From Myxococcus virescens (GTDB lineage Bacteria > Myxococcota > Myxococcia > Myxococcales > Myxococcaceae), in contig NZ_FNAJ01000006.1 of assembly GCF_900101905.1 (NCBI RefSeq), positions 186,001-250,000 on the forward strand: DNA of 64,000 nt, given 5' to 3'. The notes beneath the pieces are model-generated. The model made no database searches. It was not told the origin of the DNA and saw nothing but the letters and a program-made list of their open reading frames with translations. Every line of letters begins with the position of its first letter. Positions within the stretch are counted from its first letter, which is position 1. This document shows, piece by piece, positions 33,079-41,744 of this stretch. Position numbers and translations under genes: made by a program.

Positions 33079-34395
33079 TCACCACGTGCCCAGGGTGCCA
33101 ATCAGGTTGCCCGTCTTCGCGTCGAAGACATCCAGCCACACCCAATGAGGGACATAGACGCGCCCGCCGTGCTCCTTGATCTGGGACACCCCCGAGCCGC
33201 TCTTGGAGTTGGGGATGGGGACGTCCCACCCCACGCGCCCCGTCAGCAGGTCCCTACGAACGAGCTGCTCCCCGCCCTCCTTCAACGCGTAGACCATGAA
33301 GAGCGCGCCCTCGGAGAAGTCGACGACGTCCACCGTGGACTCCTTCACGTTCCTGGGGTCCATGTCCGCGACGTTCTCCGTCCACAGCGCGGCCTTCTCG
33401 CCCCGCCGGAACACCGCCACCATGGGCACCCGGCTCCCAGGGCTCCGTTCACCCATCGCGACGTCCAGGTCCTCGAGCTTGTAGACGTGCTCCGCCCGGA
33501 ATCCCGGAACGGCGGGAAGGTTGCGCGGGCGCTCACAAGGGACGGGACTCTTCCTGAACACCGGAACGAAACAGAGCTGGTGGTTCCATTTGACCGGCGC
33601 GCAGGCGGGCGGAGGCTCGATGGCGGGCCGGGCGGTCGCCGTCTTCGTGTTGAACGAGAGGTTCTGCCCATCCACCACCTCGACCCAGACGGACTCGGTG
33701 TCGCCCTTCGGGATGCAGAGACTGTTGGGCTTGTCCGAGAGCGCCACCCGCCCGAGCGGCTTGCCCGTCTTCGGCTCGAGGAGGTGCACCGCGCCCGGCT
33801 CACTCATCACCACGCGGTCACCCTGGTGAACAACGTGCACCGCGCCGGACAAGTCCGAGGCCGTCCCCTCGAGGTCCGCTTCCCAGAGCAGCTCGAACGA
33901 CTTCCCATCGAACGCGGCAACCTGGTCGCGCGTCTCCGTCTTTCCGGGAACGGAACTGTGGCGACGGATACGGCCGATGATGTCGTCCGTTCCGTCGCCG
34001 TTGAGGTCCACGGCGAGGGGAACACCCTGGGAGTTCCATTGGAACTTCGCCTTCTTCTCCGCCACGGGTGGCGGCGCAGCGACGACAGGAGACGGCCCCG
34101 GGACGCTCGTGGGGGTGGGCCCGTCGGTGGACGACGTAGCGGAGTTGAAGCTGTAAAAGGCCACGAGCCCCGCCGTGAAACAGACCGACAGGATGCCTCC
34201 CACCAACAGGCCGCCCGTGTTCCCGCCCGCCCCCGTCACGGCCGGCGCCTGGTACTCGGGACGCGGCGCCTTCTCGCCCTGCGTGTCGATGGAGGCATTG
34301 CAGTAGCCACAGGTGTAGAGCACCCGGCCTTCCTCGAGGACGATGGGCGCATGACAGCGAGGGCAACGGGGCGATGTTAGACGGGCACGAGCCAT
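33079..34395 (-). CDS. Zinc-ribbon, single-TM protein with propeller-like domain
   Basis: 438 residues. The N-terminal zinc ribbon (CPRCHAPIVLEEGRVLYTCGYC, ~11-33) is followed by a linker, one membrane helix (GGLLVGGILSVCFTAGLVAFYSF) and a Ser/Thr/Pro spacer. The large C-terminal part has repeated beta blades (LAVDLNGDGTDDIIGRIRR; VAAFDGKSFELLWEADL; VHLLEPKTGKPLGRV; VYVPHWVWLDVFDAKTGNLIGTL). These mix FG-GAP/Ca-binding (DLNGDGTDD) and PQQ-like repeats. It is probably a periplasmic sensor or binding domain tethered to a cytoplasmic zinc ribbon. No family name is certain. Confidence 0.75.
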   Translation of the reverse strand: MARARLTSPRCPRCHAPIVLEEGRVLYTCGYCNASIDTQGEKAPRPEYQAPAVTGAGGNTGGLLVGGILSVCFTAGLVAFYSFNSATSSTDGPTPTSVPGPSPVVAAPPPVAEKKAKFQWNSQGVPLAVDLNGDGTDDIIGRIRRHSSVPGKTETRDQVAAFDGKSFELLWEADLEGTASDLSGAVHVVHQGDRVVMSEPGAVHLLEPKTGKPLGRVALSDKPNSLCIPKGDTESVWVEVVDGQNLSFNTKTATARPAIEPPPACAPVKWNHQLCFVPVFRKSPVPCERPRNLPAVPGFRAEHVYKLEDLDVAMGERSPGSRVPMVAVFRRGEKAALWTENVADMDPRNVKESTVDVVDFSEGALFMVYALKEGGEQLVRRDLLTGRVGWDVPIPNSKSGSGVSQIKEHGGRVYVPHWVWLDVFDAKTGNLIGTLGTW

Positions 34396-34430
34396 GCCCG
34401 GTTTCTATCATCTGCCCCTGCACTGCCGCG

Positions 34431-35678
34431 TCAGAGATAGTTGCCGATGAACCACGGCAGCCGCTCGCCCAGCTTCTGCAAGAGCCCGCGCCGCTTCCAC
34501 CCGCTCCAGTGGATTTCTCGCGAGTGGCGTAAATCTTTCTCAAAAGATGCGGCGAGCTGCGCCGCCAGCGTCGGGTCCTCCACCACCACCGAGCACTCCT
34601 CCAGCGTCGTCAACGCCAGCGGGTCCATGTTGGTGGAGCCCACGACGGACAGGGAGTCATCCACGAGCATCGTCTTGGAATGCATCATCGACAGCTCGTA
34701 CTCCCAGATGCGCACGCCGCCCTCCAGCAAGCGCGCATAGGACGCCCGCTGCGCCGCGTGCACGGGCCCCACGTCATGGTGCCGCCCGGGCACCAGCACC
34801 CGCACGTCCACGCCTTGCTTCACCTTCTCCAGCAACATGTCACTGATGGCGTCGGAGGGAATGAAGTAGGAGTTCGCAATCCAGAGCCGCTCCTTCGCCG
34901 CCGCGATGGTGAGCAGCGTCATCCGCCGCGCGTCCGACAGGAAGCGGTTGTCCGTGCTGGCCACGAAGCCCGCGCGCGCATCCCCCGCGTAGCGAGGCTC
35001 CGGGAAGTCCGTCGCCGGCAGGAAGTCTCCACCCGCCTCCTGCCAGTTCTGCGCGAAGGCGACCTGCATCTCCCGCACAGCCGGGCCCTCCACGCGGATG
35101 TTCATGTCGCGCCAATAATCCGCGCCCTGCGCATTGCCCATCCAGCTCTTCCAGATGCCCCAGCCGCCGGTGATGCCCACCTCGCCATCCCGCACCACCA
35201 TCTTCCGGTGGTTCCGCGCCCGGAGGCGGACCGCGTCCAGGGCCACGAAGTCGCCTTGGATGGGCCGGAAGTAGCGCGCGTCACAGCCGCTGGCCGCCAG
35301 CGCGGGAATCACCGCCTCGAAGTTGACGCTGCCCAATGGGTCCACGAGCACGCGGCACGCCACCCCGGGCCGCCGCGCCGCCAGCGCCCGCACCAGCCGG
35401 TCCGACGGCTCACCGGGCCGCCAGATGTAGCTGGTGATGTGGATGCTGGTGCGCGCGGCGAGAATCTCCTCCTCGATGGCGTCGAAGATGAAGCCGTTCT
35501 CCACCAACTCCACGCGGTGCCCTGGCACCAGCGCCACGCCCAATGACTGGAAGAACGCGAGCGAGCGCGCCTCCGGGCTGCTCCCCGGCAACGCGCGCAG
35601 GCGCAGGTCATGCCGGTGATTGGGAGCGGGACACCCGGCGGCAATCAACACCACGGGCACGAGCCAGGCGAGCTTCAC
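34431..35678 (-). CDS. Phospholipase D/cardiolipin synthase-like lipoprotein
   Basis: 415 residues with a lipobox (VVLIAAGC, Cys16). Two HKD domains: HRKMVVRDGEVGITGGWG and HSKTMLVDDSLSVVGSTNMD, the catalytic His/Lys/Asp pairs of the phospholipase D superfamily. The size and spacing fit cardiolipin synthase B/C-type enzymes that move phosphatidyl groups. The lipoprotein signal instead of N-terminal membrane helices suggests action at the outer face or in the periplasm. The start is a GTG. It lies 35 bases upstream of the zinc-ribbon gene's start, on the same strand. Confidence 0.85.
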   Translation of the reverse strand: MKLAWLVPVVLIAAGCPAPNHRHDLRLRALPGSSPEARSLAFFQSLGVALVPGHRVELVENGFIFDAIEEEILAARTSIHITSYIWRPGEPSDRLVRALAARRPGVACRVLVDPLGSVNFEAVIPALAASGCDARYFRPIQGDFVALDAVRLRARNHRKMVVRDGEVGITGGWGIWKSWMGNAQGADYWRDMNIRVEGPAVREMQVAFAQNWQEAGGDFLPATDFPEPRYAGDARAGFVASTDNRFLSDARRMTLLTIAAAKERLWIANSYFIPSDAISDMLLEKVKQGVDVRVLVPGRHHDVGPVHAAQRASYARLLEGGVRIWEYELSMMHSKTMLVDDSLSVVGSTNMDPLALTTLEECSVVVEDPTLAAQLAASFEKDLRHSREIHWSGWKRRGLLQKLGERLPWFIGNYL

Positions 35679-35824
35679 CGCCGGAAACTAAGCGCCCATG
35701 GCCCGCGGCGCACCTGCCGATGTCGCACGCAAGACACCCCGAGACGCGCGGCGGGCACATCTCCACCGTGAGGGTGGAAGCCACCGCCCCGCGTGCGCAC
35801 CTTCGGGACACACCGCGTGTCGCC

Positions 35825-36553
35825 ATGCCCAACGTGCCCTCACACCGACGCCCCATCACCGCGTGCACGCTGCTGCTGGGCTGCCTGCTGTCCGCCGTGA
35901 GTCACGCGGCGGACGCGGACGCACCGCTGCGCGACACGCCACCTTCTGAAGCACGCGCCAGGTACCTGGACACGCCCGACGCTCCGTCACCGGAAAGAGC
36001 CGCCGTGCCCACGTACATCGAGCCGGAGGACATCCCGCTCCCCAAGGGCGCATGGGTGGCGCACGGCGGGCTCGCGTTGCTTCCCGCAGCCGGCGTCTGG
36101 GGCGCCAGCCGCGTGGGCGGGGACACGCGCGTGGGTGCCACCGCGGCGGAGACGGCGGCGGGAATGCTCCTGGGCGCCATCCCCTCGCGGCTCCTCTTCT
36201 TCCGTCCCGCGGCGCCCAGCCCGGGGCGGTGGATGGAGCTGGAGACCGTGGCCTTCGGCGGCGGCTTCCTGCTGACACCGCCGCTGACGGCGCTCGGAAC
36301 GTGGGGCCTGGGCGAGCTCGCCTTTGGCGAGAGTCACCATCCGGGCCGCGCCTACCTGGGCGCGCTCGGCGGCGCGGTCCTGGGCACGCTGCTGGGCGTC
36401 ATCGTCCACGAAGCCCTGGTGAAGCTGTCCAAGCCCAGCGCCCGCTTGAAGAGCAGCCGTCAGCTCGTCGGCCTGGGATTCATCGGCGTGGGCGCGACGT
36501 TGGGCTATCAATGGGCAGGCGGCGGACCTCGCCCAGACGGACACACGCGATAG
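35825..36553 (+). CDS. Exported membrane-associated protein, function unknown
   Basis: 242 residues from the ATG at 35825; the frame further upstream runs antisense over the phospholipase gene. The signal peptide is ITACTLLLGCLLSAVSHA-A. The mature part has a polar stretch with acidic and Pro residues, then three to four small-residue-rich hydrophobic segments (GGLALLPAAGVWGASRV, AGMLLGAIPSRLLFF, AYLGALGGAVLGTLLGVIVHEAL, LVGLGFIGVGATLGYQW). These suggest an outer-membrane or integral protein. No family is recognised. Confidence 0.7.
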   Translation: MPNVPSHRRPITACTLLLGCLLSAVSHAADADAPLRDTPPSEARARYLDTPDAPSPERAAVPTYIEPEDIPLPKGAWVAHGGLALLPAAGVWGASRVGGDTRVGATAAETAAGMLLGAIPSRLLFFRPAAPSPGRWMELETVAFGGGFLLTPPLTALGTWGLGELAFGESHHPGRAYLGALGGAVLGTLLGVIVHEALVKLSKPSARLKSSRQLVGLGFIGVGATLGYQWAGGGPRPDGHTR

Positions 36554-36708
36554 TTCTGCTGCGTCTGTTTCCACACGCACGCGTTGTGCACCGCCCAAGT
36601 CCTTGCAGTCTCAGACGCAGTGCGTGTGACATGCGGGGCATTGTGATTGTCAGACCCGGGCTCCACACTCCGCCGCGCTGTACGGACACCGCTGTTGGAG
36701 AGACCGCA

Positions 36709-36876
36709 ATGACTGCTCGCAAGCACCTCCGTATCGCCGTCGTCCTCACCGCCGCCGCCGTGCTGGGCCTGGGAATCACCATGACGCCGGCCACGGCCGT
36801 CGCCGATGACTGCCAGCCGCCCTGCTACAAGCACCCCATCACCGGTGAGTTGATTTGCGGCACCCCGTGTCCGTAA
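36709..36876 (+). CDS. Small secreted cysteine-containing protein
   Basis: 55 residues: MTARKHLRIAVVLTAAAV..., a clear signal peptide ending near TAVA-DD, leaving a ~22-residue mature peptide with four cysteines (CQPPC...CGTPC). GGAG lies 8 bases before the ATG, and a strong hairpin terminator follows 28 bases after the stop, so it is a single-gene transcript. The function is unknown; a small disulfide-bonded exported peptide is all that can be said. Confidence 0.7.
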   Translation: MTARKHLRIAVVLTAAAVLGLGITMTPATAVADDCQPPCYKHPITGELICGTPCP

Positions 36877-36903
36877 TCCCCGGACACACGTGCTGAAACA
36901 CCT

Positions 36904-36936
36904 GGGGCCTCTTCCGCACCGCGCGGAGGAGGCCCC
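36904..36936 (+). terminator. Intrinsic terminator after the small secreted peptide gene
   Basis: A 14-bp stem with one mismatch (36904-36917 with 36923-36936) around a 5-base loop, followed by GTTT. It closes the 36709-36876 gene on the plus strand. It may also stop transcription from the opposing permease operon, whose last gene ends at 36974. Confidence 0.75.
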
Positions 36937-36973
36937 GTTTCATTCCCAGCCACCCTGCGGCACTGACGTGGCG

Positions 36974-38194
36974 TCAGTCCGTCCGCATGGCCTCCACGGG
37001 GTCCAGCTTCGCGGCGCGCGCGGCCGGGTAGATGCCGAACAGCAGGCCCACGCCGCTGCTCATGGCCAGCGACAGCATCACCGCCCAGGCCGGCACCTGC
37101 GCGGGCAGCCCCACCATCCACTTCGCCAGCTGCGCCAGGCCCATGCCCAGGCCCACGCCCAACGCGCCACCCACCAGCGACAGCACCACCGCCTCGATGG
37201 CGAACTGCGCGAGGATGCGGCGCTTCTTCGCGCCCAGCGCCTTGCGGATGCCAATCTCCCGGGTGCGCTCCGTCACCGCCACCAGCATGATGTTCAGGAT
37301 GCCGATGCCGCCCACCAGCAGCGACAGCATGCACACGCCGAAGCTGGCCGCGGAAATCACCTTCGAGATGTTGTTGAACATCTCCGTGGCGCTCTCGTTG
37401 GAGAACACGAAGAAGTCATCCTCCTCCAGCGGCTTCAGGTTGTGGCGCCGCCGCATCAGCAGCGTCACCTCGTCCTGCGCGCGCTGGAGCACCTCCGCCG
37501 ACTGGGCCTGGACGCTCACCCGGTAGTTGCGCACCCCGAACAGCGCCTTGTAGACGGACAGCGGCATCATCACCTGGTTGTCCTGGCTGCCTCCGCCCAT
37601 GAAGCTGCCGCGGCGCTTCAGCGTGCCAATCACCTGGAAGCTGCGCCCCAGGATGCGGATGTTCTGCCCCAGGGGCTGCACGCCCGGGAACAACGTGTCC
37701 GCCAGGTCCTGGCCAATCACCGCCACGCGGCGGCCATCCAGGTACTCCGCGTCCGTGAAGGGCCGCCCGAACTCCACCACCACCGAGTTCGTCTGGAAGT
37801 ACTCCGGCGTGCCGGCCCAGATGGTCACATTGGGGCGCGACTCGCGCTGCGGCGTGGACACCTTCTGTCCACCCTTGGAGTCCTCCGCCGCCGCCAGCAG
37901 CACCGACGGCTGCAACCGGATGGCCTCCAGGTCGCCCTCGTTCAGCCGGGGCCGCCGCGCCAGCTCCGCCAGGGACAGGTTTCCGCCGAAGGGCAGCCGC
38001 TGCACCTGGAAGCAGTCGGAGCCCAGCTCGGACATGCTCTCGTTCACCTGGATGCGCAGGCCCTCGATGAGCCCCATCATCGACACCACCGTGGTGGCGC
38101 CAATGACGATGCCCAGCAGCGTCAGGAAGGAGCGCAGCAGGTTGGAACGGAACGTTCCGAACGCCAGCCGCAGGGTGTCCCAGATTGCCATCAT
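36974..38194 (-). CDS. MacB-type ABC transporter permease (second gene)
   Basis: 406 residues. MacB/FtsX layout: N-terminal helix (LLRSFLTLLGIVIGATTVVSMMGLIEGL), a large periplasmic domain (~60-270), then three helices (VCMLSLLVGGIGILNIMLVAV, AVVLSLVGGALGVGLGMGL, MLSLAMSSGVGLLFGIYPAARAAKLDPVEAMR). The RTREIGIRKALGAKKRRILAQF loop that contacts the ATPase is intact. It works in mechanotransmission or export of an unknown substrate. It follows a sister permease by 19 bases. No ATP-binding subunit is encoded next to them, so it must be supplied from elsewhere. Confidence 0.88.
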   Translation of the reverse strand: MMAIWDTLRLAFGTFRSNLLRSFLTLLGIVIGATTVVSMMGLIEGLRIQVNESMSELGSDCFQVQRLPFGGNLSLAELARRPRLNEGDLEAIRLQPSVLLAAAEDSKGGQKVSTPQRESRPNVTIWAGTPEYFQTNSVVVEFGRPFTDAEYLDGRRVAVIGQDLADTLFPGVQPLGQNIRILGRSFQVIGTLKRRGSFMGGGSQDNQVMMPLSVYKALFGVRNYRVSVQAQSAEVLQRAQDEVTLLMRRRHNLKPLEEDDFFVFSNESATEMFNNISKVISAASFGVCMLSLLVGGIGILNIMLVAVTERTREIGIRKALGAKKRRILAQFAIEAVVLSLVGGALGVGLGMGLAQLAKWMVGLPAQVPAWAVMLSLAMSSGVGLLFGIYPAARAAKLDPVEAMRTD

Positions 38195-38213
38195 CGCCGC
38201 CGTCTCCCGTCCG

Positions 38214-39440
38214 TCACTCGTGGCGAAGCGCTTCCACCGGGTCCAGGTTCGCCGCCCGCGCCGCCGGCCAGATGCCGAACAGCAGCCCCACCATCGCCGC
38301 GAACCCCACGCCCGCCACCACCGTCAGCGGCTCCACCGCCGCCGCCAGCGGCGTAATCAAGGACACGATGCGCGCCAGTCCCAGGCCCACCACCGTCCCC
38401 AGGGTGCCGCCCAGGGCGGACACGCAGGAGGCCTCCATCAGGAACTGGAGGATGATGGTGCGCTTGCGGGCCCCCAGCGCCCGCCGGACGCCAATCTCCC
38501 GCGTCCGCTCGCGCACCGACACCAACATGATGTTCATGATGCCGATGCCGCCCACCAGCAGCGTGATGAGGCCCACGCCCATGGCCGCGCCATAGAGCGC
38601 CCCGGTGAGCTGCGCGTACATGCTGGCCAGCTGGTCCGGCCGGTTGATGGCGAAGTCGTCCGGCACTCCCGGCGGCGTGTTGCGCTCCCGGCGGAGCACC
38701 GCGGTGAGCTTGTCCACCACCGCTGGCGCATGCTCCGGCGACGTGAGGGCCACCGCGATGTTGGGTGAGCGCTTCTTGCCGAAGTGCGCCAGGAAGGTGC
38801 GGGAGGGCACCACCACCACCAGGTCCTGGTTCTCTCCCAGGATGGTGCCCTTGGCCTCCAGGGTTCCCACCACGCGGAAGGGCTTGCCCTCGAAGAGGAT
38901 GCGCTGCCCCAGCGGGTTCACTCCGGGGAAGAGCGAGCGCACGAGCTCCGCGCCGATGACGGCCACCTGCGCCCGGTTGTCCACGTCCGCGTGGGTGAGG
39001 AAGCGGCCCCGCTCCAGGGTGAACGAGCCCACCGTGGCGTAGTCCGGCGTGGTGCCCACCAGCAGCACCGAGCCGATTTTGCGGTCCAGGAAGCGGCCCT
39101 CCACGCGCTCGAAGAAGAGCGGCGCCGCGGCCAGCACGTGCTCGGACGCGTTGAGGATGGGCGGCACCAGGTCCGCGCTCAGGTCCTTGCGGTTGCGGTA
39201 CGACCACCAGTCGCCGTTGAGCGTCCAGGGGAACTTCGAGATTTGGAGCGTGTTGGCGCCAATGCTCGAAAGCTGGTCCTCGAAGGAGCGGTTGATGCCC
39301 TGGATGATGCCGACGATGGCCAGCAGCGTGCACACCCCCACGCCAATGCCCACCGTCGTCAGCACGGTCCGCAGGCGGTTGGAACGGAGCGAGAACAGCG
39401 CGATGCGCGCCCCCTCCCACACATCGACCCGGATGCTCAC
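38214..39440 (-). CDS. MacB-type ABC transporter permease (first gene)
   Basis: 408 residues from the GTG at 39440 (GGAGAGA 8 bases upstream); the open frame to 39635 is non-coding leader. Same layout as its neighbour: helix LRTVLTTVGIGVGVCTLLAIVGII, periplasmic domain, then AMGVGLITLLVGGIGIMNIMLVSV, RTREIGVRRALGARKRTIILQF, and a C-terminal IWPAARAANLDPVEAL. The two proteins are paralogues and probably form a heterodimeric transporter core. A 519-base non-coding leader precedes it. Confidence 0.88.
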   Translation of the reverse strand: MSIRVDVWEGARIALFSLRSNRLRTVLTTVGIGVGVCTLLAIVGIIQGINRSFEDQLSSIGANTLQISKFPWTLNGDWWSYRNRKDLSADLVPPILNASEHVLAAAPLFFERVEGRFLDRKIGSVLLVGTTPDYATVGSFTLERGRFLTHADVDNRAQVAVIGAELVRSLFPGVNPLGQRILFEGKPFRVVGTLEAKGTILGENQDLVVVVPSRTFLAHFGKKRSPNIAVALTSPEHAPAVVDKLTAVLRRERNTPPGVPDDFAINRPDQLASMYAQLTGALYGAAMGVGLITLLVGGIGIMNIMLVSVRERTREIGVRRALGARKRTIILQFLMEASCVSALGGTLGTVVGLGLARIVSLITPLAAAVEPLTVVAGVGFAAMVGLLFGIWPAARAANLDPVEALRHE

Positions 39441-39959
39441 GTCAGATTCTCTCCGCTGCGTTGCACGTCGCGCTGGTTGGTACGGGCCTCGGAACGGGTG
39501 ATTGCACGCGACATTCCCTCGGTGCAAATCCAGTGTGCTGGAAATCCGTCTGGGCCCCCGCGCGAAGCTGTCCTCGGCCCGCCAGTGTAGGTGTCCCACT
39601 CCCAGGACGTGCCGGCCCCCACCCCCGGCATGCACCCGCGTGGCCGCCCCTGTCTCCGTGCAGGGTAGGACGGACCGGCAAGGGAGGCCGGCGACATGGA
39701 TGTCCGTTCACCCGGCGGAGCTGCTCATCCGGTCTGACCGGCGTCGGGGCGGTCCCTCGCGGCGTCTGGGATTGGACGGCCGGAGCGTAGACCGTTCACT
39801 TCACAGAACGCGAAACGCTTGCCTGGCGAGGGGCATCCGCCTCTCGGCGCCAGAACGGCCACAACCTTGCCGCCGCAGGGGAACACCCGGGGCCACAAAG
39901 GGGCGTCACCGGTGGCCGTCTGGTAGGAGTATCCCCACCTTCCCCCTGGCACCCCATCC
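39441..39959. other. Non-coding interval between divergent transport genes
   Basis: 519 bases between the divergent permease operon and the MFS exporter. No credible ORF. It should hold both promoters. At 39521-39616 on the plus strand there are fragments reminiscent of a cobalamin riboswitch (GGTGCAAATCC, CCCCCGC, CCAGGA...GCCGGC), but the core spacing is off, so I do not annotate one. Confidence 0.6.
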
Positions 39960-41735
39960 ATGTCCCGGGAGCCACCGCGACACATGGCCCCGTCCGCCGC
40001 TCCCGCCACCGACGATGCGCCGCCCGCCTTCCCGGCGTTCACGCGCTCCCAGAAGGTCTTCACCCTGCTGGGTGCGGTGCTCGGGCTCTTGCTCGCCGCG
40101 TTGGACCAGACGATTGTCGCCACCGCGGGACCGGCCATCCAGGCCGACCTGCGAATCCCCGCCTCGCTCTACCCGTGGCTCACCACGTCGTACTTCGTCG
40201 CGTCGACGACGATGGTGCCCGTGTGGGGCAAGCTGTCGGACCTGCTGGGCCGGCGCGCGGTGTTGGCCGCGGGCATCCTCATCTTCCTCGCGGGCAGCTT
40301 CCTGTGCGGGGTGGCGCGCTCCACGGTGGCGCTCATCCTCTTCCGCGCCGTGCAGGGGCTGGGCAGCGCGGCGCTGTTCACCGCCGCGCTGGCGGTGGTG
40401 GCCGACCTCTTCGAGCCCCGTGAGCGCGGCAAGTACCAGGGCCTCTTCGGCGCCATGTTCGGCCTGTCCAGCGTGGTGGGGCCGCTGGCCGGTGGGTTCA
40501 TCACCGACCACCTGGGCTGGCACTGGGTGTTCTTCATCAACCTGCCCGTGGGCGCGGTGGCGCTGGCGCTGGTGCTGTCGCGCATGCCACGGCTGAAGCC
40601 CCAGCGTGACTCCCGAGGCGGACTGGATTTGGTGGGAGCGTTCGCGCTCGCGGTGGCGCTGGTACCGCTGCTGCTGGCGCTCAGCCTGGGGCAGACAGAC
40701 GGCGGCGACTGGGCCTGGACGTCGTGGCGCATCCTGGGGCTGTTCGCGCTGTCGGCGGTGGGCCTGGTGGCCTTCCTCTGGGCGGAGCGGCGCGCGCCCG
40801 AGCCGCTGCTCGACCTGACGCTGTTCCGCCTGCGGGCCTTCAGCGCGGGCAACGCGGCGGTGTTCATCGTCGGCGGGGCGTTCCTGTCGGGCGTCGTCTT
40901 CCTCCCGCTGTTCATGGTGAACGTGGTGGGGCTGTCGGCGACGCGCTCGGGGCTGACGGTCATGCCGCTGACGCTGGGCGTGGTGGCGGGGAACGTGCTG
41001 AGCGGGCAGCTCGTGTCCAGGGTGGGTCGCTACAAGGCGCTGCTGCTGGGCTCGCTGGTGCTGCTGATGGCGGGCTTCGCCGTCATGGCCTTCACGCTGA
41101 CGCCGGACTCCACCCAGGCGGAGGTGACGGCGAAGATGGTGCTGGTGGGCCTGGGGCTGGGGCCTTCGATTCCGCTCTACACGATGGCCATCCAGAACGC
41201 GGTGCCGCCGGACCAGATTGGCGTGGGCACCGCGGCGGCCACGTTCTTCCGGCAGCTGGGCATGACGTTGGGCGTGGCGCTGCTGGGGACGGTGTTCGCG
41301 TCCACGCTGTCCTCGGAGCTGGAGGCGCGCATGGCGCAGGCCACGTCGGCGCTCCCGGACTCCGTGAAGGCCGAGGTGACGCGCGCCGCGCCGGGCGTCA
41401 GTGGCGAAGGCGGACCCACCGGGCAGGTGTTCCGCGCGGATGAGGTGAAGGCGCGGGTGCGCGCGGAGTTCGACGCCGAGCGGCGCCGTGCGGAGACAAC
41501 GGCCTCTCCCGAGGCCCGGGCGAAGGTGGACGCAGACGAGCGGCAGGCACTGGCGGCGGTGGACGCGGCGGACCGGGCGCTGAAGATGGCGTTCACTCGC
41601 GGCGTCTCCGCCGTGTACCACGTGGCCCTGTTCATCGCCGGCGCGGCGCTGCTGGTGACACTGTTCCTTCCGGAGCAGCACCTGCGCCGCAAGCGCCGGC
41701 GCATCGAGTCGCGTGCCAGCGCCCCGGAGCAGTAG
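39960..41735 (+). CDS. MFS drug exporter, DHA2 (14-TM) family
   Basis: 591 residues, 14 hydrophobic segments. DHA2/EmrB-type motifs: LLAALDQTIVATAGPAIQADL (TM1, motif D1), WGKLSDLLGRRAVL (motif A) and GPLAGGFITDHLGWHWVFFINLPVGAVA (motif C and the family NLP block). It exports drugs or lipophilic compounds by proton antiport. A ~110-residue charged insertion before the last helix (SSELEARM... to ...DRALKMAF) is rich in Ala/Glu/Arg, likely a coiled-coil loop, and unusual for the family. No TetR/MarR regulator adjoins it. Confidence 0.9.
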   Translation: MSREPPRHMAPSAAPATDDAPPAFPAFTRSQKVFTLLGAVLGLLLAALDQTIVATAGPAIQADLRIPASLYPWLTTSYFVASTTMVPVWGKLSDLLGRRAVLAAGILIFLAGSFLCGVARSTVALILFRAVQGLGSAALFTAALAVVADLFEPRERGKYQGLFGAMFGLSSVVGPLAGGFITDHLGWHWVFFINLPVGAVALALVLSRMPRLKPQRDSRGGLDLVGAFALAVALVPLLLALSLGQTDGGDWAWTSWRILGLFALSAVGLVAFLWAERRAPEPLLDLTLFRLRAFSAGNAAVFIVGGAFLSGVVFLPLFMVNVVGLSATRSGLTVMPLTLGVVAGNVLSGQLVSRVGRYKALLLGSLVLLMAGFAVMAFTLTPDSTQAEVTAKMVLVGLGLGPSIPLYTMAIQNAVPPDQIGVGTAAATFFRQLGMTLGVALLGTVFASTLSSELEARMAQATSALPDSVKAEVTRAAPGVSGEGGPTGQVFRADEVKARVRAEFDAERRRAETTASPEARAKVDADERQALAAVDAADRALKMAFTRGVSAVYHVALFIAGAALLVTLFLPEQHLRRKRRRIESRASAPEQ

Positions 41736-41744
41736 AGTCGCGGC

